Below are positions 42,489-53,125 of a stretch of DNA of 64,000 nucleotides, in pieces. Both the position numbers and the translations under genes were made by a program. The notes beneath the pieces are model-generated. The model was not told where the DNA came from. It did not search any database and saw only the letters and a list, made by a program, of their open reading frames with translations. Each line of letters begins with the position of its first letter. The stretch's first letter is position 1. The DNA comes from Mycolicibacter terrae (lineage in GTDB: Bacteria > Actinomycetota > Actinomycetes > Mycobacteriales > Mycobacteriaceae), in NCBI RefSeq assembly GCF_010727125.1, contig NZ_AP022564.1, forward strand, positions 806,001 to 870,000. The letters run 5' to 3'.

Positions 42489-42695
42489 TTAGCTTTGTGA
42501 TTCAAGCGACCTCCGTTTCGGCTGATCGACGGTTTCAGCGGGTGTGGTGTCGACGCGGCGTTCGAGCAGTTTGCCTTTGTGGAACACCGCGCCGGCACGC
42601 ACGAGGGGCGACCATCTCCGGCGCGTTGACTTTGCGTCAGCGGGCTTGTGCGGCGGCGACGAGTTTGTAAGGCATGGCCATTCCGATGCTCACCG
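42489..42695 (-). pseudogene. C-terminal remnant of an IS transposase
   Basis: On the minus strand one frame reads MPYKLVAAAQAR, then a stop, then RKVNAPEMVAP. A shift leads into RAGAVFHKGKLLERRVDTTP ending at TAA (42489). This resembles the C-terminal tail of mycobacterial IS transposases (WRKVNAPHLVALVRAGA.F-type). An internal stop and a frameshift show decay. No inverted repeats or upstream part are visible. The IS family is uncertain. Confidence 0.45.
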
Positions 42696-43004
42696 CTCTG
42701 CGAGCGGGCACTCCGGAATCCGAGTTGATAACCCGCACCTGGGCATTGACATGTCCCCAACAGAACGTTCCTCTGCATCTGCTGGCTTAATCCGGCGCCG
42801 GCGGCGCGACTACGCGAGCAAGAAGTCACGGGCGCTCTTTTCCAGAACGATCGATATTTCAGCCGTCCACCACGTTGCTTGGCGGCACTTCGTCCACAAC
42901 AGTGCGTCGATGCGGCGTATTGGTTTGTAGTCGTGGAGAACGGGTATTGATCCATCGCGGCGTCAAGCAGGACGGCGTATGACGGTGCTGAAAAGGAGAT
43001 CACC
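42696..43004. other. Intergenic region upstream of the YeaQ-like gene
   Basis: About 310 bp with no convincing gene and moderate GC. It probably holds transposon debris on the left and the promoter of the stress-type membrane protein on the right. The SD AAAAGGAG is at 42990-42997. Confidence 0.35.
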
Positions 43005-43304
43005 ATGAACGCAGTGGCGGCCACTGAATTCCTGGCTCGCTCTACAACGTTGACCAGTGTCGGGTGGATCGGTTACATCATCATCGGCGCGATTGCCGGC
43101 TGGATCGCGGGAATGGTCATGAAAACCAAATACGGCCTGCTCGCCGACGTCGTCGTGGGTGTTGTCGGCGCGTTGATCGGTGGTTTTCTGCTGAGCTTCG
43201 TCGTGGACACGGCGAGCGGCGGCTGGTGGTTCACCTTGTTCACCGCGGTCCTGGGGGCGATCATCCTGCTCTGGGTGATGCGTCTGTTCGGCCGCGAGGC
43301 GTAA
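43005..43304 (+). CDS. GlsB/YeaQ/YmgE family stress-response membrane protein
   Basis: A 99-residue protein with three hydrophobic helices: GWIGYIIIGAIAGWIAGMVM, VVVGVVGALIGGFLLSFVV and WWFTLFTAVLGAIILLWVM. The GAIAGWIAG pattern and repeated Gly in the helices are hallmarks of the transglycosylase-associated family, which is induced by stress in many bacteria; its biochemical role is unknown. Strong SD AAAAGGAG. It is followed after 10 bp by a small lipoprotein gene, with which it likely forms an operon. Confidence 0.88.
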   Translation: MNAVAATEFLARSTTLTSVGWIGYIIIGAIAGWIAGMVMKTKYGLLADVVVGVVGALIGGFLLSFVVDTASGGWWFTLFTAVLGAIILLWVMRLFGREA

Positions 43305-43314
43305 GGGGCGAGTA

Positions 43315-43596
43315 ATGATGAAATACGTTGCGGTTGCGGCCATGACACTGGGTGTGCTGGTCTCCAGCGGGTGCTCGGCATCGAAGGTGATCAACACCGG
43401 TGGCGATACCAGATGCAAGGACTTCGTCGAGCAGGACGAGAAGAAGCAGGACGACGAGATCAGCAAGATGCTCAAAGACAAGAGCGGCGCGGATCCCTCC
43501 AATCTGGAGATCTCGGCGACTCGGCTGTCGGTGTCGACCTACTGCAAGACGGTGGGAAGTCCGGACAGCAAGATTTCCGAGGCCCCGCACGGCTGA
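43315..43596 (+). CDS. Small lipoprotein, HdeA-like pattern
   Basis: A 93-residue lipoprotein: a hydrophobic leader with lipobox LVSSGC (Cys20), then a charged helical mature part. TRCKDFVEQDEKKQDDEI followed about 40 residues on by VSTYCKT resembles the CxDFxxxDE...C arrangement of the acid-stress chaperone HdeA/HdeB, where one disulfide joins two helices. The match is by eye and the family is not certain. Co-transcription with the YeaQ-like stress protein supports an envelope stress role. Confidence 0.6.
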   Translation: MMKYVAVAAMTLGVLVSSGCSASKVINTGGDTRCKDFVEQDEKKQDDEISKMLKDKSGADPSNLEISATRLSVSTYCKTVGSPDSKISEAPHG

Positions 43597-43646
43597 TCGG
43601 AATTACGCGCCGGCCGTCACGGCGATTCGAGCGGGCTGTAACCGGC

Positions 43647-44705
43647 TCAGAAGAAGTTGCTGAAAAGCAGGTTCATCGAGTCGGACAGGGCCTGGAACGG
43701 ATCGCTGTTGGCGACCCCGTGCCAGAGTAAGGCGCTGAGCCAGGCGTCGAAGCCGTTGATGTCGCTGTCGTCGATATTGACGTAGGTCAGGGCGCCGTCG
43801 ACCGTGGTGGTGGCGTCGGCGATCTGGTCCGGCGTCAACCCCAGGTACTCGACGTGCGCGCCGAAGATGCCCAGCAACGCTCCCCACAGGCCGTCGGAGG
43901 CATAGACGTCGGCGAAGTTGGAGACCGGATCATCGGGCAGGCCGTAGATGGTTGCCGCGTACAGGTCATTGGGTGTCTGGTTGCCCAGGACCTCGGTCAT
44001 GCCCAGCAGGTTGAGTAGATAGTTCGTCAGGTCAGGGCCGAGTGTCGCCACCATGGCCGACTCCAGGTATTGCCAGATGCCGTCCGGGGCGGAGGGGTTG
44101 CCGATGAACACGAAGTGCAGCGAGTCGAGTGGGATGCCGGCCTCGGCGAGGCGGGTCATGGCGATCGATTCGGCGGTGGCGCTTTGGGAGTAGCCGAAGA
44201 TCGTCAGCGGGTGTTCGGCATCGTAGGCGCCGGGGTTGGCGTCGAATGCGTTCTGGACGGCGAGCACGATGAGTCCCGCGCCGGTGAGGCTGCTCGGGCC
44301 CTGCTGGAAGAGTTCCGGCGTGGTCAGCACCTGTAGTGGGGCGCTGCACGGGTCGGTGCCGTCCATGTAGCAGACGGTCGAATCGGTTGAGCCGCCATTG
44401 AACCCGAGCGGGTTGAGATAGAGATTCTCGGCGGATCGGGCGAATTCCGGCGACGGCGTCGGCTGGCCGGTTCCGCCGAGGATGAGCGCGGTCTGGCTGC
44501 CCGCCAGCGGACCGGTGGCGGCCAGCAGTGTCGCCGCGGCGCTGACGGTCTGACCGACTCCCACGCCGGCCGCGGCAATCACCGTCGCGGCGACGGCAAG
44601 CTGGGCTACCGCCTTATTCGCGTTCCGTACTGCGCCCCATCCTCGTGCGGTGGGGTCACCCCCCGTCCGCATCGGCCCAGCCGATCGCCCCGTCACCTGA
44701 GCCAT
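43647..44705 (-). CDS. Exported PE-PPE-domain hydrolase without PE/PPE, copy 1
   Basis: A 352-residue protein. A positively charged N-terminus and hydrophobic stretch (AVAQLAVAATVIAAAGVGVG, ending VSAA) form a signal sequence. The rest is the PE-PPE serine hydrolase domain: ALILGGTGQPTPSPEFARSAENLYL, a CYMDGTDPC disulfide-type loop, TIFGYSQSATAESIAM with the nucleophile Ser, and FVFIGNPSAPDGI. In M. tuberculosis this domain is usually attached to a PE or PPE domain; here it is not. ATG at 44705 with AAAGGA nearby is chosen over an upstream start at 44810. It is a close paralogue of the next gene (44812). Confidence 0.8.
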   Translation of the reverse strand: MAQVTGRSAGPMRTGGDPTARGWGAVRNANKAVAQLAVAATVIAAAGVGVGQTVSAAATLLAATGPLAGSQTALILGGTGQPTPSPEFARSAENLYLNPLGFNGGSTDSTVCYMDGTDPCSAPLQVLTTPELFQQGPSSLTGAGLIVLAVQNAFDANPGAYDAEHPLTIFGYSQSATAESIAMTRLAEAGIPLDSLHFVFIGNPSAPDGIWQYLESAMVATLGPDLTNYLLNLLGMTEVLGNQTPNDLYAATIYGLPDDPVSNFADVYASDGLWGALLGIFGAHVEYLGLTPDQIADATTTVDGALTYVNIDDSDINGFDAWLSALLWHGVANSDPFQALSDSMNLLFSNFF

Positions 44706-44811
44706 GGCATCCTTTCCGCTGTGCGTCGGATGAGAGTATCCGGTTCTCATATTTGAGTCCAGGATTCTCGTCAGCGTCAGCGTCGACGCCCGCTTGCCGG
44801 ACAGCGACAAC

Positions 44812-45807
44812 TCAGAAGAAGTTGTTGAACAGGAGTTGCAGCGAGTCCCACAGGCTCTCGAAGATGCCGCTGTTGGCGGCCCCTCCGGCGAAGACCGCGT
44901 TGAGCCAGGCGTCGAGGCCGTTGATGTCGCTGGCGTCGATATTGACGTAGGTCAGGGCGCCGTCGACCGTGGTGGTGGCGTCGGCGACCTGCTCGGGTGT
45001 CAGGCCCAGGTACCACACGTGCGGCCAGAGGATGTCCAGCAGCGCGCCGAACAGTCCTTTATCGGCATAGACGTCGGCGAAGTTGGAGACCGGGTCACCC
45101 GGCAGGCCGTAAATCGTTGTCTCGTAGAGGTCATTGGGCGTCTCGTTGCCCAGCACGCCATTGAAGTCGAAGAGGTCGATCAGATAGGCCGTCAGACTCG
45201 GCCCGAGCGTCGCCTCCATGGCGGCTTCCAGGTGGCCCCAGATGCCATCGGGAGTCGACGGGTCGCCGATGAACACGAAATGCAATGAGTCGCTGGGAAT
45301 TCCGAGCTCGGCCAGCCGGGTCATGGCGATCGATTCGGCGGTGGCGCTTTGGGAGTAGCCGAAGATCGTCAGCGGGTGTTCGGCGTCGAATGCCCCCGGG
45401 TTGGCGTTGAACTCGTTCTGGACGGCGAGCACGATGGCCGACGCGGCCGTGAGACTGCTCGGGCCCTGCTGGATCAGTTCGGGTGTGGTGAGCACCTGCA
45501 GTGGGGCGCTGCACGGGTCGGTGCCGTCCATGTAGCAGACCGTCGAGTCGGTCGAACCGCCGTTGAATCCCAGCGGATTCAGATACAGGTTCTCGGCGGA
45601 CCGCGCGAACTCGGGCGAGGGCGTCGGTTCGGTGGTGCCACCGAGGATGAGCGCCGTTACGCTGCCCCCCAGCGGACCGGTGGCAGCCAGCAGCGACGCC
45701 GCGGCGTGGACGGTCTGGCCGATCCCCACCCCGCCCGCGGCCACCATCATGCCGGCGACGGCGACGTGAGCGACCGCCGTTTTCACTACTGCTCCCCGCG
45801 TTCTCAT
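44812..45807 (-). CDS. Exported PE-PPE-domain hydrolase without PE/PPE, copy 2
   Basis: A 331-residue paralogue of the gene at 43647, sharing long identical stretches (SPEFARSAENLYLNPLGFNG, GYSQSATAESIAMTRLAE). The N-terminus MRTRGAVVKTAVAHVAVAGM leads into a hydrophobic signal sequence ending near VHAA. Catalytic elbow GYSQS is intact and both proteins end in NFF. The two genes are 106 bp apart and arose by tandem duplication. They are probable esterases or lipases acting outside the membrane (activity known for some family members). Sec rather than ESX export is inferred from the leader. Confidence 0.8.
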   Translation of the reverse strand: MRTRGAVVKTAVAHVAVAGMMVAAGGVGIGQTVHAAASLLAATGPLGGSVTALILGGTTEPTPSPEFARSAENLYLNPLGFNGGSTDSTVCYMDGTDPCSAPLQVLTTPELIQQGPSSLTAASAIVLAVQNEFNANPGAFDAEHPLTIFGYSQSATAESIAMTRLAELGIPSDSLHFVFIGDPSTPDGIWGHLEAAMEATLGPSLTAYLIDLFDFNGVLGNETPNDLYETTIYGLPGDPVSNFADVYADKGLFGALLDILWPHVWYLGLTPEQVADATTTVDGALTYVNIDASDINGLDAWLNAVFAGGAANSGIFESLWDSLQLLFNNFF

Positions 45808-45910
45808 CGCATTTGCTTATCACAAGCTGATAGTGAGTCAGCCGGTTTTGCGGCCACCGATATCTGACGTCCTCGTCAATTCGGACGGGTGCTGCCTTGG
45901 GTCCGGATGC

Positions 45911-46222
45911 TCAGAGCGTGTCGGGGCACAGGTGGTGCTGTGCGGCGTTCAGCAGCATACGGCCCTTGTCGAGGTCGTTCGGGTTCAACTGCGCCAGTGT
46001 CTGTTCGGGCTTCTCGCCCAGATGCAGCCGGTTGCAGGCCATCCAGCCGTTCGCCACCACCACACCGTCGGGCATCTGGGCGTCTCCGACGGTCAGACCC
46101 GGAAACCCGTTGGCCCGCAGTTCGTTGAGAAAGCCTTCGTCATCGGCGCTGGCGATGGGGGCGCCGATCAGGCCGATGGCCAAGCCTGCCGCGACGGTTC
46201 CGAACAGAAGCTGTCTGCGCAC
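45911..46222 (-). CDS. DUF732 secreted protein
   Basis: A 103-residue protein with a signal peptide (RRQLLFGTVAAGLAIGLIGAPIASA) and a mature part starting DDEGFLNEL, typical of DUF732. Two Cys (WMACNRL and HHLCPDT) probably form the single disulfide of this helical domain. GTG at 46222 preceded by GCGAGGCG is preferred over a longer frame from 46303. Small exported DUF732 proteins are numerous in mycobacteria and of unknown role. Confidence 0.75.
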   Translation of the reverse strand: MRRQLLFGTVAAGLAIGLIGAPIASADDEGFLNELRANGFPGLTVGDAQMPDGVVVANGWMACNRLHLGEKPEQTLAQLNPNDLDKGRMLLNAAQHHLCPDTL

Positions 46223-46305
46223 GTTGTTCGCCTCGCTTTCGATGGCCTGCACCGTGGGGAAGCGTAACGGTGCCGTTGCCGGCGACGGCGGATAACGGCG
46301 CAATC

Positions 46306-46551
46306 TCAGCCCAGCGGAGTCAGCCCCTCATTGGGTTGCAGGCCGCCGGGCGCATAGGGACCGGTCACCAGCGAGGGACAGGCGCCGAACGCGCCCACCA
46401 CCTCGCCGGTGTCCGGGCAGTAGTAGACGTCGCCCAGGTCGCCGCAGAGCCGCTGATCGAAGCAGTCGGTGGGGCCGGCGTGGGCCGTTGCGGCCAGGCC
46501 GATGCCGAACCAGGTGACAAGTACCGCCGTGAAGGCCGCTGCAGATCGCAT
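46306..46551 (-). CDS. Small secreted cysteine-containing protein
   Basis: An 81-residue product. ATG at 46551 begins MRSAAAFTAVLVTWFGIGLA and the signal peptide ends at THAG or nearby (TAHA cleavage). The mature part of about 57 residues has four Cys (TDCFDQRLCGD, YYCPDTG, GACPSL) and ends GLTPLG. No family is recognised. It ends 84 bp upstream of the DUF732 start on the same strand. An earlier in-frame GTG at 46566 is possible. Confidence 0.6.
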   Translation of the reverse strand: MRSAAAFTAVLVTWFGIGLAATAHAGPTDCFDQRLCGDLGDVYYCPDTGEVVGAFGACPSLVTGPYAPGGLQPNEGLTPLG

Positions 46552-46617
46552 GCCTGGATCCAACACGAGCGGTCCGACAACCCGGCGAGAACGCCGGCTG
46601 CCCGGTGGCCCGGCGGG

Positions 46618-46908
46618 TCAGCCGCTGGGCCGCAGATTGCAGCGGAGCGCGGCGTGCCGCTCGGATTCCGACATGCCGCCCCAGATGCCGTAGGGCTCCC
46701 CGACGGCGAGTGCGTGCTGACGGCATTGCTCCATCACCGGGCAGTTTCGGCACCACTTCTTGGCGTTCTGCTCGCGCTGCGCTCGGGCGCGTCCGCGCTC
46801 CCCGTCGGGCGGGAAGAACACCGACGAGTCGACCCCCCGGCACGCTCCTCGGAGTTGCCAATCCCATACGTCCGCATTGCGGCCGGGCAACTGCTCAACC
46901 AGTGGCAT
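46618..46908 (-). CDS. whiB3: WhiB3 redox-sensing transcription regulator
   Basis: A 96-residue iron-sulfur regulator. The N-terminus EQLPGRNADVWDWQLRGACRG matches WhiB3. The four cluster Cys are C in RGACRG, C-x2-C in WCRNCP, and C in MEQCRQ. GIWGGMSESER is the WhiB turn. ATG at 46908 has AGAGGGG upstream and is preferred over TTG 46923. In M. tuberculosis WhiB3 senses redox state and controls lipid synthesis and acid response. In M. tuberculosis it directly follows groEL1; here about 5 kb of accessory genes intervene. Confidence 0.9.
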   Translation of the reverse strand: MPLVEQLPGRNADVWDWQLRGACRGVDSSVFFPPDGERGRARAQREQNAKKWCRNCPVMEQCRQHALAVGEPYGIWGGMSESERHAALRCNLRPSG

Positions 46909-46978
46909 GGGAACCCCTCTCAAACGCCGGCGGCCGGATCGGTTGCGGCCGTTGAGGTGTCTGTTGGTGCGCGTAAAA

Positions 46979-47002
46979 CAGCGCCGGCGGTGTCCGGCGC
47001 TG
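46979..47002. promoter_or_regulatory. Hairpin in the whiB3 upstream region
   Basis: CAGCGCCGG-CGGTGT-CCGGCGCTG is a perfect 9-bp stem with 6-base loop about 70 bp upstream of whiB3, in the divergent region with the Rv3415c-like gene. It may lie in the whiB3 leader or end antisense transcription. Confidence 0.45.
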
Positions 47003-47145
47003 TGGGGACCGTAACCAAAGCGTCTGAAGTTAGACCTACGTAACGGTTAAGAAAGGCTCGCCTAAGACGGTGGACATTCCCTGAGAGTCGGTGTTATCCG
47101 GGCCGACGGCGGTGCGGTGAGCCGGCCGCGTAACGTCGCGCAGCG

Positions 47146-50104
<2,959 letters not shown>

Positions 50105-50163
50105 GCAGACGTTCGTCCCGGCACATTCTCGCGCAGCGAAAACAGAAACGAGGCTGACCCGTC

Positions 50164-51300
50164 ATGCGTGACATGGTTGAGATCGGCATGGGCCGCACCG
50201 CCCGTCGCACCTACGAGCTCGACGACATCAACATCGTCCCGTCCCGGCGCACCCGCTCCTCCAAGGATGTATCGACGGCCTGGCAGCTCGACGCCTACCG
50301 CTTCGAGATCCCGGTGCTGGCCCATCCCACCGACGCGCTGGTGTCCCCGGAGTTCGCGATCGAACTGGGCCGCCTCGGCGGTCTGGGGGTGCTCAACGGC
50401 GAAGGCTTGATCGGCCGGCACGCCGACATCGAGACCAAGGTGGCCCAGGTCGTCGAGGTGGCGGCCAAGGAGCCGGAGCCCGAGGCGGCGATCCGGCTGC
50501 TGCAGCAGCTGCACGCCGCGCCGTTGGACCCCGAGCTGCTCGGCGCAGCGGTGGCGCGCATCAGCGAGGCCGGGGTGACCACCGCGGTGCGGGTGAGCCC
50601 GCAGAACGCCGCGGCGCTGACCCCGGCACTGGTGGCCGCCGGTGTCGACCTGCTGGTCATCCAGGGCACGATCATCTCCGCCGAGCGGGTCGCAAACGAT
50701 GGTGAACCGCTGAACCTCAAGACGTTCATCTCCGAGCTCGACATCCCGGTGGTGGCCGGCGGCGTGCTCGACCACCGCACCGCACTGCACCTGATGCGCA
50801 CCGGCGCGGCCGGGGTGATCGTCGGTTACGGCTCCACCTCGGGGGTGACCACTTCCGATGAAGTGCTGGGCATCTCGGTGCCGATGGCCACCGCGATCGC
50901 CGACGCCGCCGCGGCCCGCCGCGAATACCTCGACGAGACCGGCGGGCGTTACGTGCATGTGCTGGCCGACGGCGACATCCACACCTCCGGAGACCTGGCC
51001 AAGGCGATCGCCTGCGGTGCCGACGCGGTGGTGCTGGGTACGCCGCTGGCGGCGGCGGCCGAGGCGCAGGGCGACGGCTGGTACTGGCCGTCGGCCGCCG
51101 CGCACCCGTCCCTGCCGCGCGGCGCGCTGATGCAGGTCGCCTACGGGGAGCGGCCGGGGCTGGCGCAGGTGCTCGACGGTCCCTCGGATGACCCGTTCGG
51201 CTCGCTGAACCTGGTCGGCGGGTTGCGCCGGTCGATGGCCAAGGCCGGCTACTGCGACCTCAAGGAATTCCAGAAAGTCGGACTGACCGTCGGGAGCTGA
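50164..51300 (+). CDS. guaB3: GuaB3, IMP dehydrogenase-family protein
   Basis: A 378-residue IMPDH/GMPR-family barrel without CBS domains. MVEIGMGRTARRTYELDDIN, AHPTDALVSPEFAIELGRLG and ADGDIHTSGDLAKAIACGAD are conserved. Where GuaB2 has the catalytic loop GSICTTR, this protein has GSTSGVTTSD, so the active-site Cys is absent. It is therefore not expected to work as a normal IMP dehydrogenase. The same replacement is present in Rv3410c as I recall it, so this is a family trait and not a local mutation. Co-transcribed with guaB2. Confidence 0.92.
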   Translation: MRDMVEIGMGRTARRTYELDDINIVPSRRTRSSKDVSTAWQLDAYRFEIPVLAHPTDALVSPEFAIELGRLGGLGVLNGEGLIGRHADIETKVAQVVEVAAKEPEPEAAIRLLQQLHAAPLDPELLGAAVARISEAGVTTAVRVSPQNAAALTPALVAAGVDLLVIQGTIISAERVANDGEPLNLKTFISELDIPVVAGGVLDHRTALHLMRTGAAGVIVGYGSTSGVTTSDEVLGISVPMATAIADAAAARREYLDETGGRYVHVLADGDIHTSGDLAKAIACGADAVVLGTPLAAAAEAQGDGWYWPSAAAHPSLPRGALMQVAYGERPGLAQVLDGPSDDPFGSLNLVGGLRRSMAKAGYCDLKEFQKVGLTVGS

Positions 51301-51399
51301 GCTCGGCGCGTTTCTTCGTCTCCCGGCGACAAAAAACGGGCCGAAATGTAGCCTCGACGACCCTGCTACCGCCGGTACTGGCTGGTGCATACTGGTGCG

Positions 51400-53121
51400 A
51401 TGCGGCCGGATTACGACGTACTGATCATCGGTTCGGGTTTCGGTGGCAGCGTCAGCGCGCTGCGACTGACCGAGAAGGGTTATCGCGTAGGCGTTTTGGA
51501 GGCGGGACGCCGCTACGCCGACGCGGACTTCGCCAAGAACTCCTGGCACCTGCGTGATTTCCTGTGGGCGCCGAAGCTCGGTTGCTACGGCATCCAGCGA
51601 ATCCACCTGCTCGACAATGTGATGGTGCTGGCCGGGGCGGGGGTGGGCGGCGGTTCGCTGAACTACGCCAACACGCTCTACGTGCCGCCCGAGCCGTTCT
51701 TCGCCGACAAGCAGTGGGCGCACATCACCGACTGGCGTGCCGAGCTCATGCCGCACTACGACCAGGCGCAGCGGATGCTCGGGGTGGTCAAGAACCCGAC
51801 GTTCACCGACGCCGACCGCATCATCAAGCAGGTCGCCGACGACATGGGGGTCGGTGACACGTTCGTGCCCACGCCGGTCGGGGTGTTCTTCGGGGAGGGC
51901 GGGGAGAAGACCCCGGGCAAGACGGTGGCCGACCCGTACTTCGGCGGCGCCGGCCCGCAGCGCACCGGCTGCATCGAGTGCGGCGAGTGCATGACGGGCT
52001 GCCGCTGGGGCGCCAAGAACACCCTGGTGAAGAACTACCTGTATCTGGCGGAATCCGCCGGCGCACAAGTGCATCCGATGACGACTGTGACCGCCTTCGA
52101 GCAGGGCGGCGATGGACTGTGGCAGGTGCGCACGGTGCGCACCGGCCTGCGGGCACGCCGGCATCGCAGGACCTTCACCGCGCGGTATCTGATTTTGGCC
52201 GCCGGCACCTACAACACCCAGCGGCTGCTGTTCAAGATGCGGGACAGCGGAAGACTGCCCGGGTTGTCCCCGAAGCTGGGCGTGCTGACCCGCACCAACT
52301 CCGAGTCCATCGTCGGAGCGGCGACGCTGAACGTCAACCCGGAGCTGGACCTGACTCACGGCGTGGCGATCACCTCCTCGATCCATCCCACCGCCGACAC
52401 CCACGTCGAACCGGTCCGCTACGGCAAGGGCTCCAACGCGATGGGTCTGCTGCAGACCCTGATGACCGACGGCGCGGGTCCGCAGGGGACCGACGTTCCG
52501 CGCTGGCGGCAGCTGGTGGACCAGGCCCGCGAGGACCCCGCGCACATCCTGCGGCTGCTGAACCCCAGGCAGTGGAGCGAGCGCACCGTGATCGCGCTGG
52601 TCATGCAGCACCTGGACAACTCGATCACCACCTTCACCAAACGCGGCAAGTTGGGCTTCCGCCGCTACTCCAGCAAGCAGGGCCACGGCGAACCGAACCC
52701 GAGCTGGATCCCGGTCGGCAACGAGGTCACCCGCCGCCTCGCGGCCAAGATCGACGGGGTGGCCGGAGGGACCTGGGGCGAGCTGTTCAACATCCCGCTC
52801 ACCGCGCACTTCCTGGGCGGGGCGGCGATCGGGGACAGTCCCGAGCACGGTGTCATCGACGCCTACCAGCGGGTGTACGGCTACCCGACGCTGGCGGTGA
52901 TGGACGGCGCGGCGGTCTCGGCCAACCTCGGCGTCAACCCGTCGCTGTCGATCACCGCCCAGGCCGAACGGGCCGCGTCACTGTGGCCGAACAAGGGCGA
53001 GACCGACCAGCGGCCGGCCCAGGGCGAGCCCTACCGGCGACTGGACCCGATCGCGCCGAAGAACCCGGCGGTGCCCGACCAGGCCGTCGGCGCGCTGCGC
53101 TGGGCCTCGGGCATCGCCTGA
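51400..53121 (+). CDS. choD: GMC oxidoreductase, ChoD-type cholesterol oxidase
   Basis: A 573-residue FAD enzyme. VLIIGSGFGGSVSALRL binds FAD, GAGVGGGSLNYANTLY is the GMC-type motif, and GVNPSLSITAQAERAAS lies at the end. Residues near 190-200 contain CIECGECMTGCRWGAKNTL, a CxxCxxCxxxC cluster resembling a ferredoxin site. ATG at 51400 follows a -10-like CATACT by 6 bp, suggesting leaderless expression. Equivalent to Rv3409c; oxidation of cholesterol to cholestenone is the annotated activity but the natural substrate is debated. Converges with the GH65 gene, 4 bp apart. Confidence 0.9.
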   Translation: MRPDYDVLIIGSGFGGSVSALRLTEKGYRVGVLEAGRRYADADFAKNSWHLRDFLWAPKLGCYGIQRIHLLDNVMVLAGAGVGGGSLNYANTLYVPPEPFFADKQWAHITDWRAELMPHYDQAQRMLGVVKNPTFTDADRIIKQVADDMGVGDTFVPTPVGVFFGEGGEKTPGKTVADPYFGGAGPQRTGCIECGECMTGCRWGAKNTLVKNYLYLAESAGAQVHPMTTVTAFEQGGDGLWQVRTVRTGLRARRHRRTFTARYLILAAGTYNTQRLLFKMRDSGRLPGLSPKLGVLTRTNSESIVGAATLNVNPELDLTHGVAITSSIHPTADTHVEPVRYGKGSNAMGLLQTLMTDGAGPQGTDVPRWRQLVDQAREDPAHILRLLNPRQWSERTVIALVMQHLDNSITTFTKRGKLGFRRYSSKQGHGEPNPSWIPVGNEVTRRLAAKIDGVAGGTWGELFNIPLTAHFLGGAAIGDSPEHGVIDAYQRVYGYPTLAVMDGAAVSANLGVNPSLSITAQAERAASLWPNKGETDQRPAQGEPYRRLDPIAPKNPAVPDQAVGALRWASGIA

Positions 53122-53125
53122 GGCC

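Noticed and set aside
42544..42930. 128-codon plus-strand frame near the transposase remnant
   Set aside because: Opposite strand of the recognisable remnant and composition not protein-like.
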